Assembly (NCBI RefSeq): GCF_025770785.1
Contig: NZ_JANZLA010000009.1
Location: 124,001 to 188,000, forward strand
Origin: Cellulomonas sp. SG140
GTDB taxonomy: Bacteria > Actinomycetota > Actinomycetes > Actinomycetales > Cellulomonadaceae
Direction of reading: 5' to 3'
DNA: 64,000 bases
Positions within the stretch are counted from its first letter, which is position 1; each line of letters starts with the position of its first letter. The translations under genes were made by a program, and so were the position numbers. Below, one piece after another: positions 62,395 through 64,000 of the stretch. Under the pieces are notes generated by a model. The model was not told the origin of the DNA and did not search any database. It worked only from the letters and a program-made list of their open reading frames with translations.

Positions 62395-63303
62395 ATGGGC
62401 ACCCTCACCGAGCTGATCGACGTGCTGGCCGGCCACCGCCTGGTCGTCCTCACCGGCGCGGGCGTGTCCACGGACTCGGGCATCCCCGACTACCGCGGTC
62501 CGGACTCCCCGCCACGCAACCCGATGACGTACCAGCAGTTCGTCGGCGACCCACGGTTCCGGCGGCACTACTGGGCGCGGAACCAGGTCGGCTGGCGGCA
62601 CGTGCACCGCACCGAGCCGAACGCCGGCCACCACGCGCTGGTCGACCTCGAGCGGCGCGGGATCGTCAACGGCGTCATCACCCAGAACGTCGACCTGCTG
62701 CACCGGCAGGCCGGCTCGCAGACGGTGATCGACCTGCACGGCAGCTACGACCGCGTCGTCTGCCTGCGCTGCGGCACCCGTTACACGCGCCAGCAGGTGG
62801 CGGACCGGCTCGACGAGCTGAACCCGGGCTTCGTCGAGAGCGTCACCGAGGTGGCCGACGTCGAGATCGCGCCCGACGCCGACGCCGTCGTCCAGCAGAC
62901 CGAGCACTTCGTCGTCGCGGACTGCTGGGCGCCGGACCCGGAGGGCGGGCCCGGCCCGTGCGGCGGCATCCTCAAGCCGGACATCGTCTACTTCGGCGAG
63001 ACAGTGCCGCGCGAGCGGGTGGAGCGGGCGTTCGCCCTGGTCGACGAGGCGGACGCGATGCTCGTCGCCGGCTCGTCGCTGGCCGTGCAGTCCGGGCTGC
63101 GGTTCGTGCGGCACGCGGCCGCGGCGGACAAGCCGATCGCCGTCGTCAACCGCGGCGAGACCCGCGGCGACCGCTACGCCGCCGTCACGCTGCACGCGGG
63201 CACGTCGGAGACGTTGGCCGAGCTCGCCCGCCGGCTTCCGGTCCCGGCGGCGCGCCCGGCGAGCAGGACGGGTGAGACGACCGCACCGAGCCCCTCGGCC
63301 TGA
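62395..63303 (+). CDS. Sir2-family NAD-dependent deacylase
   Basis: 302 aa from ATG 62395 (a GTG three codons earlier is possible; neither has a good ribosome site). 'VVLTGAGVSTDSGIPDYRG' is the NAD pocket, 'GVITQNVDLLHRQAG' and 'DLHGSYDRVVCLRCG' the catalytic His and first zinc Cys pair; the second pair is at 'ADCWAPDPEGGPGPCGG'. 'GILKPDIVYFGETVP' follows. Class II-like sirtuin; removes acyl groups from lysine using NAD. Confidence 0.95.
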   Translation: MGTLTELIDVLAGHRLVVLTGAGVSTDSGIPDYRGPDSPPRNPMTYQQFVGDPRFRRHYWARNQVGWRHVHRTEPNAGHHALVDLERRGIVNGVITQNVDLLHRQAGSQTVIDLHGSYDRVVCLRCGTRYTRQQVADRLDELNPGFVESVTEVADVEIAPDADAVVQQTEHFVVADCWAPDPEGGPGPCGGILKPDIVYFGETVPRERVERAFALVDEADAMLVAGSSLAVQSGLRFVRHAAAADKPIAVVNRGETRGDRYAAVTLHAGTSETLAELARRLPVPAARPASRTGETTAPSPSA

Positions 63304-63340
63304 GGCGCCGGAGCCACCGGATCCGGCGACCCGACGCCCC

Positions 63341-63841
63341 TCACTCCGGCGAGCGCTGCACCTCGAAGAACCGCTGCAGCAGCACCGCTGACTCCTCGGC
63401 CCGCACGCCGCCCACCACCTCCACGTGGTGCATCGCGCGCCGGTCCCGCAGCACGTCCCACTGCGACCCGACCGCCCCCGCCTTGGGGTCCCACGCGCCG
63501 AACACCACCCGCGGAACCCGCGCCAGGATCGCCGCCCCCGCGCACATCAGGCACGGCTCCAGAGTGACGACGAGGGTGCAGTCGTCCAGCCGCCACCGCC
63601 CCAGGTTCGCCGCCGCGTCCCGCAGGGCCACCACCTCGGCGTGCGCCGTCGGGTCCTGCTCGTCCTCCCGCAGGTTGTGGCCCCAGCCGACCACGTGCGC
63701 CCCCGGTGCGACCACCACGGCGCCCACCGGCACGTCCCCGGTCAGCACCGCGCGCCGCGCCTCGTCGAGCGCGATCCCCATCGCCCACGCATCCACCGGC
63801 TGCACCGGCCGCCCGGCCTCGGGGGACGTCATGCCCGTCAT
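63341..63841 (-). CDS. tadA: tRNA-specific adenosine deaminase
   Basis: 166 aa from ATG 63841 (ATG 63832 is also possible). Zinc motifs 'TAHAEVVAL' (HAE with catalytic Glu) and 'PCLMCAGAAILARVPRVVFGAWDPKAGA' (PCxxC) are intact. Converts A34 to inosine in tRNA-Arg. Divergent from upp. Confidence 0.93.
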   Translation of the reverse strand: MTGMTSPEAGRPVQPVDAWAMGIALDEARRAVLTGDVPVGAVVVAPGAHVVGWGHNLREDEQDPTAHAEVVALRDAAANLGRWRLDDCTLVVTLEPCLMCAGAAILARVPRVVFGAWDPKAGAVGSQWDVLRDRRAMHHVEVVGGVRAEESAVLLQRFFEVQRSPE

Positions 63842-63872
63842 CCTGCCTCAGCGACGCCCCTAGGCTTGGGCT

Positions 63873-64000
63873 ATGCGCCTGCACGTCGCCGACCACCCGC
63901 TCGTCGCCCACAAGCTGTCGATCCTGCGGGACCAGGCGACCCCGTCGCCCACGTTCCGCCTGCTGGTGGACGAGCTGGTGACCCTGCTGGCGTACGAGGC
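63873..64000 (+). CDS. upp: Uracil phosphoribosyltransferase (N-terminus, cut by window edge)
   Basis: Starts at ATG 63873: [20 protein letters not shown] and '[20 protein letters not shown]' are the classic Upp N-terminus. The PRPP-binding loop lies beyond the window. TAGGCT eight to thirteen nt before the ATG may be a -10, which would make the message leaderless. Pyrimidine salvage: uracil plus PRPP to UMP. Confidence 0.93.
   Translation, partial: MRLHVADHPLVAHKLSILRDQATPSPTFRLLVDELVTLLAYE

Overview
The window comes from a very GC-rich actinobacterial chromosome. Evidence: strong third-position GC bias, many GTG starts with GTGA/ATGA stop-start overlaps, and actinobacterial families (DUF2630, LytR_C protein, septum-formation lipoprotein, DUF2254). 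A Micrococcales/Cellulomonas-like host is a guess only. No capsid, terminase, integrase or lysis gene is present, so the phage-tail genes are not a prophage.

Layout. 1-14.0 kb is ordinary accessory/housekeeping content: partial ABC ATPase, VOC protein, SRPBCC protein, cold-shock protein, DUF2630, a conserved small protein plus LytR_C protein, NCS2 permease, GT87-like membrane protein, NAD(P)-binding oxidoreductase, aldo/keto reductase, DedA + GNAT, YqeY-like protein, P-type ATPase and a lipoprotein. 14.0-47.5 kb is a complete extracellular-type contractile injection system (eCIS/Afp/PVC-like). 47.5-64 kb returns to chromosomal genes: DUF2254, an IS3 remnant, marR-MATE, an alcohol dehydrogenase, an SAM methyltransferase, hipBA, a phosphoesterase, a PAP2-DedA-two-component operon, ohrR-ohr, tRNA-Ser(CGA), Sir2, tadA and the start of upp.

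The eCIS locus has four blocks. (a) A PAAR-like DUF4280 tip protein (+). (b) A minus-strand block: AAA+ ATPase, DUF4157 protein carrying a second HExxH metalloprotease-like domain (probable cargo), and a small downstream partner. (c) A plus-strand block of about 11.6 kb: DUF4255 protein followed by three paralogous, very large single-pass membrane proteins of 745, 863 and 2049 aa, with N-terminal Ig-like domains inside and long carboxypeptidase-regulatory-like repeat arrays outside. (d) A minus-strand structural operon of about 12.5 kb: sheath, tube 1, tail-assembly protein, DUF6760, tube 2, a 1094-aa low-complexity protein, LysM protein, VgrG-like spike, gp25, baseplate J-like, tail protein I-like, and a tail-anchored zinc-ribbon protein. 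An 899-aa ATPase-LuxR regulator lies divergently next to the sheath.

The most notable observation is regulatory. The promoters of blocks (c) and (d), about 25.5 kb apart and on opposite strands, carry the same 27-bp dyad (24/27 identical when read in the direction of transcription), each exactly 18 nt before a -10-like hexamer. This is the architecture expected of a shared activator site, and it ties the three giant membrane proteins to the injection-system regulon. An orphan AbiEi-type antitoxin gene with its own inverted-repeat leaderless promoter, flanked by tiny ORFs, sits at the junction of (c) and (d).
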